Shown: positions 17,704-26,501 of the stretch, in pieces | Layout of the letters: every line of letters begins with the position of its first letter | Numbering within the stretch: position 1 is the first letter of the stretch | Origin: an uncultured Flavobacteriia bacterium | Lineage (GTDB): Bacteria > Bacteroidota > Bacteroidia > Flavobacteriales_D > Crocinitomicaceae | Direction: 5' to 3' | Length of the DNA: 64,000 nucleotides | NCBI GenBank assembly: GCA_937975705.1 | Contig: CALJTX010000048.1 | Location: 1-64,000, forward strand | Translations under genes and position numbers: made by a program | The notes under the pieces: model-generated | Database searches by the model: none | What the model was told of the DNA's origin: nothing | What the model saw: the letters and a program-made list of their open reading frames with translations, nothing else

Positions 17704-18867
17704 ATGCATCCACAACCGAGCCCAAAAAGCCCCCTACTCACCATTACCCTAAAAAGTTTTTTTGGCTTTGAGGCCATCCTTGCCGACGAACTCCATGAAC
17801 TTGGGTATCCCGATGTGGAGCTACTCAACAGAGCTGTTCAGATCAAAGGAACCTGGGCCGACGTCTACAAACTCAATCTCTACTGCCGCTGCGCCATCTC
17901 CGTTTTGGTTGAGATAGACAAATTCTACATCCAAAGTGAAGAAGACCTCTACAAACGGGCACTGCGCATCAAGTGGCACGAGCTTTTTGAGGTAAACAAG
18001 ACGTTTGCCATCAAAGGCGCCATCTTCTCGCCTATTTTCAACAACACCCATTATCCGTTTTTATTGATCAAAGATGCCATTGTCGATGTTTTCAAAGACA
18101 AAACCAATGAGCGCCCAAATATCGATGTCAAAAAACCAAGCATCCTTTTTGACCTCTATATCAAAGACAAAGAAGTCACCCTTTCGGTGAATACAAGTGG
18201 CCTTCCCCTATTTCAACGCGGATACCGCACGGCTGTTGGGCCCGCCCCACTCAACGAGGTTGTAGCTGCCTGTTTGATCAGGATGTCGGGCTGGGATCGC
18301 AAACAAACTTTTGTGGATCCATTCTGTGGTTCGGGCACCTTATTGGTCGAGGCCGCACTTTTAGCCAGTGGCATTCCAAGCAACATAGAAAGACAGCACT
18401 ACGCTTTTAAAAACCTGAAAAATTACGACGCCAATTGCTGGGAAGAAATCTACCAAAATGCACCCCGAATTGTCAGAGAATTGCCTTGCCGTATTATCGG
18501 CGGAGACATCTCCGATGAAATGGTTTTAAAAGCGCGCAGAAACCTCCGCACCTTTTCCTTTGGACGTTTTGTAGAGGTGCATTCCGCTCCGTTCGACAAA
18601 CTCAAAATAGAACCACCGGTGTTTATCCTGACCAATCCGCCGTACGACGAAAGACTCTCTACAGATATTGAAGAACTCTATGGCGCTTTGGGCACCTGGC
18701 TGAAGCACCAAATGGCGGGCAGCAAGGCTTGCGTCATTAGTGGCAGCCTTGAAGGCTTTCATGCTATCGGGCTCAAAGCCTCTCAAAAAAACCGTGTATT
18801 CAACGGCGACATTGAGTGTGAGTTCAGGAAATACGAATTATTTGAAGGTAAAAAGGCGCTCAATTGA
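17704..18867 (+). CDS. rRNA (guanine-N2)-methyltransferase, RlmL/YcbY N-terminal type
   Basis: A 387-residue SAM-dependent RNA methyltransferase of the COG0116 family, expected to make m2G in 23S rRNA. The N-terminal ferredoxin-like and THUMP region spans about residues 10-160. The Rossmann methyltransferase domain follows, with FVDPFCGSGTLLVEAAL near 200-216 and the catalytic ILTNPPYDERL near 305. The RlmK half found fused in E. coli RlmL is absent, as is usual outside gamma-proteobacteria. The ATG at 17704 lies inside the promoter region of the divergent patatin gene. Its stop codon sits inside a terminator hairpin. Confidence 0.9.
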   Translation: MHPQPSPKSPLLTITLKSFFGFEAILADELHELGYPDVELLNRAVQIKGTWADVYKLNLYCRCAISVLVEIDKFYIQSEEDLYKRALRIKWHELFEVNKTFAIKGAIFSPIFNNTHYPFLLIKDAIVDVFKDKTNERPNIDVKKPSILFDLYIKDKEVTLSVNTSGLPLFQRGYRTAVGPAPLNEVVAACLIRMSGWDRKQTFVDPFCGSGTLLVEAALLASGIPSNIERQHYAFKNLKNYDANCWEEIYQNAPRIVRELPCRIIGGDISDEMVLKARRNLRTFSFGRFVEVHSAPFDKLKIEPPVFILTNPPYDERLSTDIEELYGALGTWLKHQMAGSKACVISGSLEGFHAIGLKASQKNRVFNGDIECEFRKYELFEGKKALN

Positions 18868-18876
18868 GCGCCTTTT
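18851..18876. terminator. Bidirectional rho-independent terminator
   Basis: A near-perfect palindrome, AAAAGGCGCTCAATTGAG followed by CGCCTTTTTT, flanked by A and T runs on both sides, so it can end transcripts from both the methyltransferase gene and convergent gltA. The methyltransferase stop codon (18865-18867) lies in the hairpin. Confidence 0.85.
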
Positions 18877-18902
18877 TTATTGCTATTAAATTGAGCTAAA
18901 GA

Positions 18903-20189
18903 TTAACGTTGCTCAATTGGTACGTAGGTGCGGTTGGTCTGACCAGTGTAAATTTGGCGCGGACGACCAATAGGCTCTTTGTTTTCGGTCATTTCTTTCC
19001 ATTGTGCAATCCAGCCTGGAAGGCGGCCAAGGGCGAACATGACGGTAAACATTTCGGTTGGGATACCCAAAGCTTTGTAGATGATTCCAGAGTAGAAATC
19101 TACGTTTGGATATAAGTTGCGCGCTTTGAAGTATTCGTCTTCTAAAGCTACTTTCTCGAGTTTTTTAGCAATGGCTAAAAGCGGATCATTGACACCTAAT
19201 TTTTCTAGGACGTCGTCGCAAGCTTTTTTGATGATGTTGGCACGCGGGTCAAAGTTTTTGTAGACGCGGTGTCCGAAGCCCATGAGGCGGAACGGATCTT
19301 CTTTGTCTTTTGCTTTGGCAACCCATTTGTCTACGTTTCCGCCATCGGCATGAATGCGCTCTAGCATTTCGATCACTTCTTGGTTGGCACCACCGTGTAG
19401 CGGACCCCAAAGTGCAGAGATACCAGCAGAAACTGTAGAATATAAATTGGCTTGCGAAGAACCAACGATGCGCACAGTAGATGTCGAACAGTTTTGTTCG
19501 TGGTCTGCGTGTAGGATGAGGAGTTTGTTGAGGGCATCAATGACAACTGGATCTACGTGGTAGTCTTGGGTTGGCATCGAGAACATCATGTACATGAAGT
19601 TTTTGCAATAATCGAATTCATTGCGCGGATACATGAACGGATGGCGAATGAGGTTTTTGTAAGACCAAGCGGCTAAAGTTGGTAATTTGGCCAACAAGCG
19701 GTGAATGGTGAGGTTTTTGGCCTCCGGGCTGCGGTTAGGGTCGAGCGATTCTGGATAAAAAGTAGCCAAAGAAGCAACCATAGATGAAAGTACGCCCATT
19801 GGGTGTGCTTTTGATGGATAGGCTTCAAAAAACTGCTTCATGTCTTCGTGGACCAAAGTATGCTTGCAAATGCTGTCTTGGAAAGCGTCGAGCTCTGCCT
19901 GATTTGGTAAATTACCGTAAATAAGCAAATACGCTACTTCGATAAACGACGCCTTTTCGGCGAGTTGTTCGATAGAATAACCTCTGTAATGGAGAATTCC
20001 TTCTTCACCGTCCAAAAAGGTAATGGCACTTTTGGTGGCACCTGTGTTTTTGTAACCGGTATCTAAAGTGATGTATCCGGTCAAATCGCGCAATTTGGAG
20101 ATGTCGATTGCTTTTTCGTTTTCTGTACCGACAACAACGGGAAGTTCGTAGACTTTGCCGTCGAGTTCGATTTTGGCTGTTTCACTCAT
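18903..20189 (-). CDS. gltA: Citrate synthase
   Basis: Condenses acetyl-CoA with oxaloacetate as the first step of the TCA cycle; 428 residues, the length of the hexameric, NADH-sensitive type II enzymes. Catalytic residues align with E. coli GltA: His265 in WGPLHGGAN, His307 in GFGHRVYKNFDPR and Asp364 in NVDFYSG. The small N-terminal beta domain (about 1-50, ELDGKVYELPVV) typical of type II enzymes is present. It is a single gene ended by the shared terminator at 18851-18876. The nearest promoter-like sequences upstream are imperfect, so none is called. Confidence 0.97.
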   Translation of the reverse strand: MSETAKIELDGKVYELPVVVGTENEKAIDISKLRDLTGYITLDTGYKNTGATKSAITFLDGEEGILHYRGYSIEQLAEKASFIEVAYLLIYGNLPNQAELDAFQDSICKHTLVHEDMKQFFEAYPSKAHPMGVLSSMVASLATFYPESLDPNRSPEAKNLTIHRLLAKLPTLAAWSYKNLIRHPFMYPRNEFDYCKNFMYMMFSMPTQDYHVDPVVIDALNKLLILHADHEQNCSTSTVRIVGSSQANLYSTVSAGISALWGPLHGGANQEVIEMLERIHADGGNVDKWVAKAKDKEDPFRLMGFGHRVYKNFDPRANIIKKACDDVLEKLGVNDPLLAIAKKLEKVALEDEYFKARNLYPNVDFYSGIIYKALGIPTEMFTVMFALGRLPGWIAQWKEMTENKEPIGRPRQIYTGQTNRTYVPIEQR

Positions 20190-20291
20190 GAGGTGGAAAT
20201 ATGTCGTTTGATAAATGTGTGCCTAAATTACAAAAGAATGTGCAAATGATGTACAACATTTCTCATAAAAACAATTAATAAAGGTGAAAGT

Positions 20292-22457
20292 TTAGAGTTC
20301 GTCTATAATATAGTTGTGAATCATGTTGAATAAGTGGTTGCGGGTATTCCCTCCGTAGATCCCGTGATTTTTATTGGGATAAATAAAAAGATCAAATTGT
20401 TTGTTGGCTTTTACAAGGGCGCTGATCATTTCCATACTATTTTGATAATGCACGTTGTCATCGGCGGCGCCATGAATTAAAAAGTACTTGCCTTGTAAAT
20501 CTTTGGCAAAATTGATCGGGGAGTTGTCGTCGTAACCTTTTGCGTTTTCTTGAGGAGTTTGCATGAAGCGCTCCGTGTAGATATTGTCGTAAAAGCGCCA
20601 ATTTGTAACTGGTGCAACGGCAATACCCACTTTAAATAATCCTTGACCTTTGGTCATCGCTAGAGACGACATAAAACCACCGTAACTCCAACCCATGATT
20701 CCCAAACGAGCAGCATCTACATCGGGGCGCTGTGCAAAAACTTTGGTGGCATCAAGGACATCTTGGATTTCTAGCTTTCCGAGTTGCAAATACGTTGACT
20801 TTTTAAAAGCTGCACCTCGGTATTGTGTGCCGCGCGGATCAATACTCAACACCATATACCCTTCTTGAGCCAAAAGTTGGTGAAAGAAATAATCGTTGCC
20901 GTCCCAGCTGTCTAACACTTCATTGTGACCAGGGCCACCATATACATTAACAAAAACAGGGTATTTTTTAGCAGGATTGTAATTGGCCGGTAATATCAAT
21001 GAGGCGTTCAAGGCAACCTCGGGTGTTGTGATAGTTAAAAACGTTTTAGTACTGAGCTGTTCCTTTTTCATTTTGTCGAGCAAAGCCGTGTTGTCTTCGA
21101 GTGTGCGAACGAGCTCCCCGTTTGCTTTTCGCAAGGTGATAACTGGCGGCGTATTGGCGGTAGAATAACTATTGATGAAGTATTTCATGCCTTTAAGAAA
21201 CTCAGCATTATGATAACCGAGTTGGGTAGTGAGCATTTTTTGATCTGTTCCATCGATGCGGATGGAATAAATAGACTTATAAATCGCACCTTGTTGCGCA
21301 CTTGCAAAATAAATGAGCTGCTGCGCTTCGTCTATACCAAGAAATTCGATCACATCCCATTCTCCTTTTGTAATTGCTTTGGAACTGCCATCAAATCCGA
21401 CGAGATACAAATGGTTGAAACCACTTTGCTCGCTGGTTCTGATCAACCCTTGCCCGTTGGCCAGTAGGACTAAATTGTTGTCGACTTCTACATAAGTCGT
21501 TGCTTTCTCTGCATAAAATTGACTGCAGGTGACTTTATTCGCCACACAACTGACCAACCAGTAATTCAATTCACTTTGGTGGCGGTTCATGGTTTGTACA
21601 ATCAATTGATTGGAAGTCGTAGACCAATTGAGCCTTGGGATGTACTCGTAGGTGTTCAATTGAATTTGTTGGATTTTGCTGCTTTTTAAATCGAGTAAAT
21701 GTAAACTCACCTTACTATTGACTTCTCCTGCTTTTGGGTATTTGTATTTGTATTGTGCGGGATACAACTCACCATACATCGCCATCTGAAATTCAGGGAC
21801 CTCGCGCTCATCAAACTTTAAAAACGCAAGATACCTGCTATCCGGAGACCAACCATATGCTTTGGTAATGGCAAATTCTTCTTCGTAGACCCAATCGGTG
21901 GTTCCATTGATGATTTTGTTGCGCTTGCCGTCTTCGGTCACTTTGCGCACTTTTCCAGTTGTCAAATCTTTGATAAAAATATCGTTGCCATGTATGAAAG
22001 AAACCTTTTTACCATCCGGACTGTATTCAGCTAAGGTTTGTGGGGCGTGTTCGGCGTCGAGTGCTTCTAACTTTTGTGTGTTGAGGTCAAATAAAAAGTA
22101 AAACGCTTCAAAACTGCGGCGATAAATCGCTTTTGGTGCTGTCCAAAGCAATACTTTTTGTTCGCTGGAATTGAACTCATAACCAGCCACAGCAATAGGC
22201 TGATCGTTATAAACAAGTAAAGATTTAGGAACGAGGATCTTTGATTTTTCGAGCTGGTCATCAGAGACAAGCCCTCTGACGATGTCGCCATTTTCATTCA
22301 TTTCGACAAAATGAACGCCGTCGTTCATCATTTGATAAGAACCTGCACCTTTGGCTGAAAATTCGTAATTCTTCCAGATGCGCTCCACGTTTAGATTTTG
22401 TGCGTGGAATTGTGTTGCAAAAATGAAAAGGAAAACGAGGAGTTGGATTGATTTCAT
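20292..22457 (-). CDS. Dipeptidyl peptidase IV family serine protease (S9B)
   Basis: Exported exopeptidase that removes X-Pro or X-Ala dipeptides; 721 residues. A Sec signal peptide ends HAQ at residue 20. The N-terminal half forms an eight-bladed propeller and carries the Glu-Glu pair that binds the substrate amino terminus (WVYEEEFAITKAYGWSPD). The C-terminal alpha/beta hydrolase has the nucleophile Ser in GWSYGGF near residue 591, Asp in AADDNVHYQ and His698 in NKNHGIYGG. These motifs separate it from oligopeptidase B and acylaminoacyl peptidase. It is transcribed alone. Location is likely periplasmic; no lipobox and no T9SS C-terminal domain is present. Confidence 0.94.
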   Translation of the reverse strand: MKSIQLLVFLFIFATQFHAQNLNVERIWKNYEFSAKGAGSYQMMNDGVHFVEMNENGDIVRGLVSDDQLEKSKILVPKSLLVYNDQPIAVAGYEFNSSEQKVLLWTAPKAIYRRSFEAFYFLFDLNTQKLEALDAEHAPQTLAEYSPDGKKVSFIHGNDIFIKDLTTGKVRKVTEDGKRNKIINGTTDWVYEEEFAITKAYGWSPDSRYLAFLKFDEREVPEFQMAMYGELYPAQYKYKYPKAGEVNSKVSLHLLDLKSSKIQQIQLNTYEYIPRLNWSTTSNQLIVQTMNRHQSELNYWLVSCVANKVTCSQFYAEKATTYVEVDNNLVLLANGQGLIRTSEQSGFNHLYLVGFDGSSKAITKGEWDVIEFLGIDEAQQLIYFASAQQGAIYKSIYSIRIDGTDQKMLTTQLGYHNAEFLKGMKYFINSYSTANTPPVITLRKANGELVRTLEDNTALLDKMKKEQLSTKTFLTITTPEVALNASLILPANYNPAKKYPVFVNVYGGPGHNEVLDSWDGNDYFFHQLLAQEGYMVLSIDPRGTQYRGAAFKKSTYLQLGKLEIQDVLDATKVFAQRPDVDAARLGIMGWSYGGFMSSLAMTKGQGLFKVGIAVAPVTNWRFYDNIYTERFMQTPQENAKGYDDNSPINFAKDLQGKYFLIHGAADDNVHYQNSMEMISALVKANKQFDLFIYPNKNHGIYGGNTRNHLFNMIHNYIIDEL

Positions 22458-22568
22458 GTGAATTGCTTTTGTAGATCTAATTTGAGTCCTAAAATTACAC
22501 AGAAATGTAGAGTAAACATTCGTTCCGATTTACTTCACAAAGAAATCATCTTACTTTTTAAGCAACTA

Positions 22569-22600
22569 TTGCATATTTAAAACTAAATACCTTAATTTTG
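22569..22600 (+). promoter_or_regulatory. Promoter of the nucleic-acid-utilisation operon
   Basis: TTG at 22569-22571, a 21-base spacer, then TAATTTTG at 22593-22600: a full match to the Bacteroidota -33/-7 consensus. The leader to the ATG at 22704 would be about 100 bases, much longer than the 12-20 bases seen at most other promoters in this window. It contains the inverted repeat CACTTAAGTG (22630-22639) and a later CACTTAG that could pair with it. Confidence 0.6.
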
Positions 22601-22703
22601 TGCTAGCTTTTTTATGTCCTCCTTGACGCCACTTAAGTGCTGAAACCATAAAAAAGAATTCATTAACACTTAGCTGATTGTCAGTTGATTGAAACTTAAC
22701 ATC

Positions 22704-23765
22704 ATGAAGCAAACTTTACTTTTTTTATCTTTCTTTTTGTTTTTAGGCGCAAACGCTCAAAACACTTGTAACGAACTTTTCATTTCAGAATATGTGGAAG
22801 GTTGGTCCAATAACAAGGCATTAGAAATTTACAACCCCACCAACAACGCCATCGATCTTTCTGGCTATTTTGTCAGTCGCTACTCCAATGGCGCTACTAC
22901 AGCAACAGTTGCCAATTCAATTCAACTCACCGGAACAGTACCTGCAAAAGGTGTTTATGTTGGTGTCATTCAAAAACTAGATCCGAACGGAACAGGTCAA
23001 GAAGCGCCAGTTTGGGATTCACTTCAAGCGAGAGCAGATGGTTTTTATTGTGCCGACTACAACGTATCCAACGCGTGGTATTGGAACGGCAATGACGCTC
23101 TTTTATTAGCCAAAGGTACTTTGCCTTCAAGTTCAACAGCGGTCATCAATGCTACCAACGTCACAGGTTTTGCCATTGTAGACGTTTTTGGTAAAATCGG
23201 TGAAAACCCAGCAAACGAAACCGGTACTTCTTCTGGTAACGACGGCGCTTGGTCTACACAATTCCCTTACAGCACAGGCCTTGGCGTTTTGCTCACCAAA
23301 GACCACAGTCTTATTCGCAAACCAACTATCCTGAAAGGTCAAACGGCAAATCCATCGTTTTTTGACCCACTCTTAGACTGGGACAGCATTCCACCAGTTG
23401 TTGTGCGTCTCGATGCAAACGGCGACACTTTATACGGCACCAGCGGAAACCCAATTCTCGATGGCAACTGGTCTTCACTTGGTTCTCACGAATGCAACTG
23501 CAACAACATCGGACTCAACACCCAAACCAAACAAAGCCCAAGTGTGTACCCGAACCCAAGCAACGGACTTGTTTTTGTAAAAACCCAAAACGACGTGCGC
23601 AAAATCCAAGTGATTTCTGCACTCGGTCAGCAAATCAAAGAACTCAACATCTCTAGTGCACAGCAAGTTGTAGAAATCGATTTGGACAACTTCCACGGTG
23701 TTTATTTCCTTCGCATCACTTCCAATTCAGGTGAGCAAAGCTTACACAAAGTTATCATCCGCTAA
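22704..23765 (+). CDS. Lamin-tail-domain protein with T9SS type A sorting domain
   Basis: A 353-residue secreted protein. The ATG at 22704 gives the signal peptide MKQTLLFLSFFLFLGANAQ; the five codons before it are not needed. Residues about 20-150 are a lamin tail (LTD) fold, with LFISEYVEGWSNNKALEIYN and IDLSGYFVSRYSNG. Such domains are often attached to secreted nucleases and surface proteins of Bacteroidota. The last 75 residues are a T9SS type A sorting domain beginning VYPNPSNGLVFV and ending HKVIIR. No catalytic motif is seen, so a binding or adhesive role is inferred. It is the first gene of a tight operon; the TonB receptor starts one base after its stop. Confidence 0.88.
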   Translation: MKQTLLFLSFFLFLGANAQNTCNELFISEYVEGWSNNKALEIYNPTNNAIDLSGYFVSRYSNGATTATVANSIQLTGTVPAKGVYVGVIQKLDPNGTGQEAPVWDSLQARADGFYCADYNVSNAWYWNGNDALLLAKGTLPSSSTAVINATNVTGFAIVDVFGKIGENPANETGTSSGNDGAWSTQFPYSTGLGVLLTKDHSLIRKPTILKGQTANPSFFDPLLDWDSIPPVVVRLDANGDTLYGTSGNPILDGNWSSLGSHECNCNNIGLNTQTKQSPSVYPNPSNGLVFVKTQNDVRKIQVISALGQQIKELNISSAQQVVEIDLDNFHGVYFLRITSNSGEQSLHKVIIR

Positions 23766-23766
23766 G

Positions 23767-26499
23767 ATGCGTTTCTTCTTTTTGATGCTGCTTGCAGCAT
23801 TACCTGGGCTTGTTATGGCTCAGCAGAAAGGTAAAATCAGTGGAGTGGCCACTATGTCTCCTGGCGATGTCGCTGTGGCAGGTGCCAAAATCACCTTACT
23901 CAGTCAAGGAACTGCCGTCACTAGAGTAGCCACCAACGACCTTGGCGCCTACGAATTGCTTAACATCCCATATGGCAAATACCAATTGGTATTTACACTT
24001 CCGCTCAACGATACTTTGCGCTTCGACATCCAGCTGAACCAAGCAACTGTGGTTCAAAATTTTATCATTCGCGCCACCCAAGAAGAACGCGAAGTGCGCG
24101 TCATTGGCAATTTAGTTCGCGGCCAAAACGTGCCGGTTGCGGTCACTAAAATTGATACCAAGAAAATCAATGAAGAACTTGCTTCTCGCGATTTGCCGAT
24201 GCTCTTAAATGGAACCGCTGGTGTTTATGCCACCACACAAGGTGGAGGCGACGGCGATGCACGCATCAATGTGCGCGGTTTTGACCAACGCAATGTCGGT
24301 GTCATGATAGACGGCGTTCCGGTCAACGACATGGAAAATGGCGCTGTGTATTGGTCCAACTGGTTTGGACTCGATGCCATCACCTCCCAAATGCAAGTGC
24401 AGCGCGGGCTTGGCGCCACTAAAATTGCCATGCCTTCTATCGGCGGCACCATCAACATCCTTACCCAAGGAGTTGGTACCAAAAAAGGAGGGAGTTTCAA
24501 ACAAGAATATGCCACTGGCAACTTTTTGCGCAGCTCACTCTCTTACAATACCGGCATGACCCCATCAGGTTGGGGACTCACCTTCTCAGCCTCTTACAAA
24601 CAAGGGCAAGGTTGGGTAGATGGCACACCCACACAAGGATTTTTTGGCTACACCAAAATTTCTAAACGCCTCGACAAACACCTCCTCACCCTTTCTGCCT
24701 TTGCTGCGCCTCAAAAGCATGGCCAGCGCTCTTACAACCAAAGCATTCAATATTGGGATGCCAATCGCTCTCAAGAATTAGGTGTTGCCTATGACTCCAC
24801 CCTCATTCTCAATGACATGGGCATTCGTTACAACCAACATTGGGGCTATATCACCAACAAAGATGGCCAACAAGAGGTCCTCAATGAAAGACAAAACTTT
24901 TACAACAAGCCGCAAGTAACGCTCAAAGATTTCTGGACGGTCAATGACAAGCTAGACATCTCCAACCTTGCATATCTTTCCATCGGTCACGGTGGCGGAA
25001 CCAGCATTTTCAACTCCTCTGCAATTCTCCGCGACAGCAATGCAGCTATTGATTGGGACCAAATGGTCACTGAAAACCAAGTCAACTCCCTCTTTGGCAC
25101 TCCAAATATTGACCCTATTTATTCACCAACAGAAATCAAAGCGAGTCAAATTTTATTGGCTAGCATGAACAATCACTTTTGGTTAGGGTACCTCGGTCAA
25201 TTCAACTACACCTATTCAAAGACAACCTCTTTTTCTGGTGGTTTAGACTACCGTTATTACCAAGGAAGACACTACCAAACAATCACCAATCTGTTGGGTG
25301 CCGATTATTTTGTAAGTACTGCCAATTTCAACGATGCAGATCCCATGCAACGCGTTGGTGATAAAATTGCCAAAAACGCATTCAATGCAGACCGCAATGG
25401 TATCGTTAGCTACGCAGGCGTTTTTGGCCAAGTAGAACACAGCGGCGAGCGCATCAATTGGTTTGCAAATGTATCAGGTATTCTAAACGGTTACAAAGGC
25501 ATTGATTACTTTCAACGCAAAGTGCTCGACCTCGGTGATACCGTATTGCGCATCGGCGCACTCGACACCATTCAATACAATGGCCAAACGTATCACGCAG
25601 GTTCGGCCGGATTAGAATACTTTGCCACAGACTGGAAATACATCCCGGGCGTCACGGTCAAAGGTGGTTTGGGCTACAAAATCAATAAGTTCAACGATGT
25701 CTATTTCAATTTAGGCTACCTCAACCGCACGCCTCAATTTTCTAACGTCATCGACAACAATACCAACAGTTTTTTTGGCGAAATCGTGAACGAAATCATT
25801 TACGCTGTTGAAGGTGGTTACCACTACGCCAACAAACATTTTGGTGTCAACTACAATGCCTATTTTACCAACTGGAAAAACAAACCTTTTCCATATGGTG
25901 TAGCCGTTCCAGACCCTAACGACCCCACTGAATTTATCCGCGTGAACATCAATGGCATGGATGCCATTCACATGGGGCAAGAAATCGATGTGGCTTGGGA
26001 AATATCCCCTAAACTCTCCTTTGATTTCATGTTCTCGGTGGGCAACTGGATTTGGAATTCGAGCAAAACCGTATTCATTCCGCAATACGATTCTCTTGAA
26101 TTTACTTTTGATGCACAAGGGGTACACGTTGGCGATGCTGCCCAAACCGCCATGGCTGCTTCTTTGCGCTACGAACCTATTAAAAATGGTTACATCAAAT
26201 TACAAGGTCAATTCTTTGACCGCTATTACGCCAATTTTGACCCCTTCTCTTTACAAGGTGCCAACGGTGGTCGCGACTCCTGGAAAATTCCTTCTTATTC
26301 ACTTGTGAATCTTTTTGCTGGCTACCGCTACAAACAATTTAGCGTAGGCGGCGCCATCACCAATCTCCTGAACACCTCTTTTATCTCAGATGCCACCAAC
26401 AACGCAAATGGCATTTATGATCAATTCGATGCGCGCTCTGCAACGGTCATGTTTGGCCAAGGCTTGCGCTTCAATATCAATCTCGCAATACAATTCTAA
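23767..26499 (+). CDS. TonB-dependent outer-membrane receptor
   Basis: A 910-residue outer-membrane transporter. The start at 23767 gives the signal peptide MRFFFLMLLAALPGLVMAQ; the longer frame overlaps the previous gene. Residues about 22-110 form a carboxypeptidase-regulatory-like beta sandwich. The plug follows, with INVRGFDQRNVGVMIDGVPV and GLGATKIAMPSIGGTINILT, then a beta-barrel of about 700 residues ending RFNINLAIQF, with the terminal Phe typical of outer-membrane barrels. No SusD partner is adjacent, so it is not a classical SusCD pair. Its place between an LTD protein and a secreted endonuclease suggests import of oligonucleotides, nucleotides or released phosphate or metal. The substrate is an inference from context. 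Confidence 0.92.
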   Translation: MRFFFLMLLAALPGLVMAQQKGKISGVATMSPGDVAVAGAKITLLSQGTAVTRVATNDLGAYELLNIPYGKYQLVFTLPLNDTLRFDIQLNQATVVQNFIIRATQEEREVRVIGNLVRGQNVPVAVTKIDTKKINEELASRDLPMLLNGTAGVYATTQGGGDGDARINVRGFDQRNVGVMIDGVPVNDMENGAVYWSNWFGLDAITSQMQVQRGLGATKIAMPSIGGTINILTQGVGTKKGGSFKQEYATGNFLRSSLSYNTGMTPSGWGLTFSASYKQGQGWVDGTPTQGFFGYTKISKRLDKHLLTLSAFAAPQKHGQRSYNQSIQYWDANRSQELGVAYDSTLILNDMGIRYNQHWGYITNKDGQQEVLNERQNFYNKPQVTLKDFWTVNDKLDISNLAYLSIGHGGGTSIFNSSAILRDSNAAIDWDQMVTENQVNSLFGTPNIDPIYSPTEIKASQILLASMNNHFWLGYLGQFNYTYSKTTSFSGGLDYRYYQGRHYQTITNLLGADYFVSTANFNDADPMQRVGDKIAKNAFNADRNGIVSYAGVFGQVEHSGERINWFANVSGILNGYKGIDYFQRKVLDLGDTVLRIGALDTIQYNGQTYHAGSAGLEYFATDWKYIPGVTVKGGLGYKINKFNDVYFNLGYLNRTPQFSNVIDNNTNSFFGEIVNEIIYAVEGGYHYANKHFGVNYNAYFTNWKNKPFPYGVAVPDPNDPTEFIRVNINGMDAIHMGQEIDVAWEISPKLSFDFMFSVGNWIWNSSKTVFIPQYDSLEFTFDAQGVHVGDAAQTAMAASLRYEPIKNGYIKLQGQFFDRYYANFDPFSLQGANGGRDSWKIPSYSLVNLFAGYRYKQFSVGGAITNLLNTSFISDATNNANGIYDQFDARSATVMFGQGLRFNINLAIQF

Positions 26500-26501
26500 C
26501 T

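Noticed and set aside
23698..23766. Upstream extension of the TonB receptor by 23 codons
   Set aside because: It overlaps the T9SS tail of the preceding gene and would hide the signal peptide that begins at 23767.
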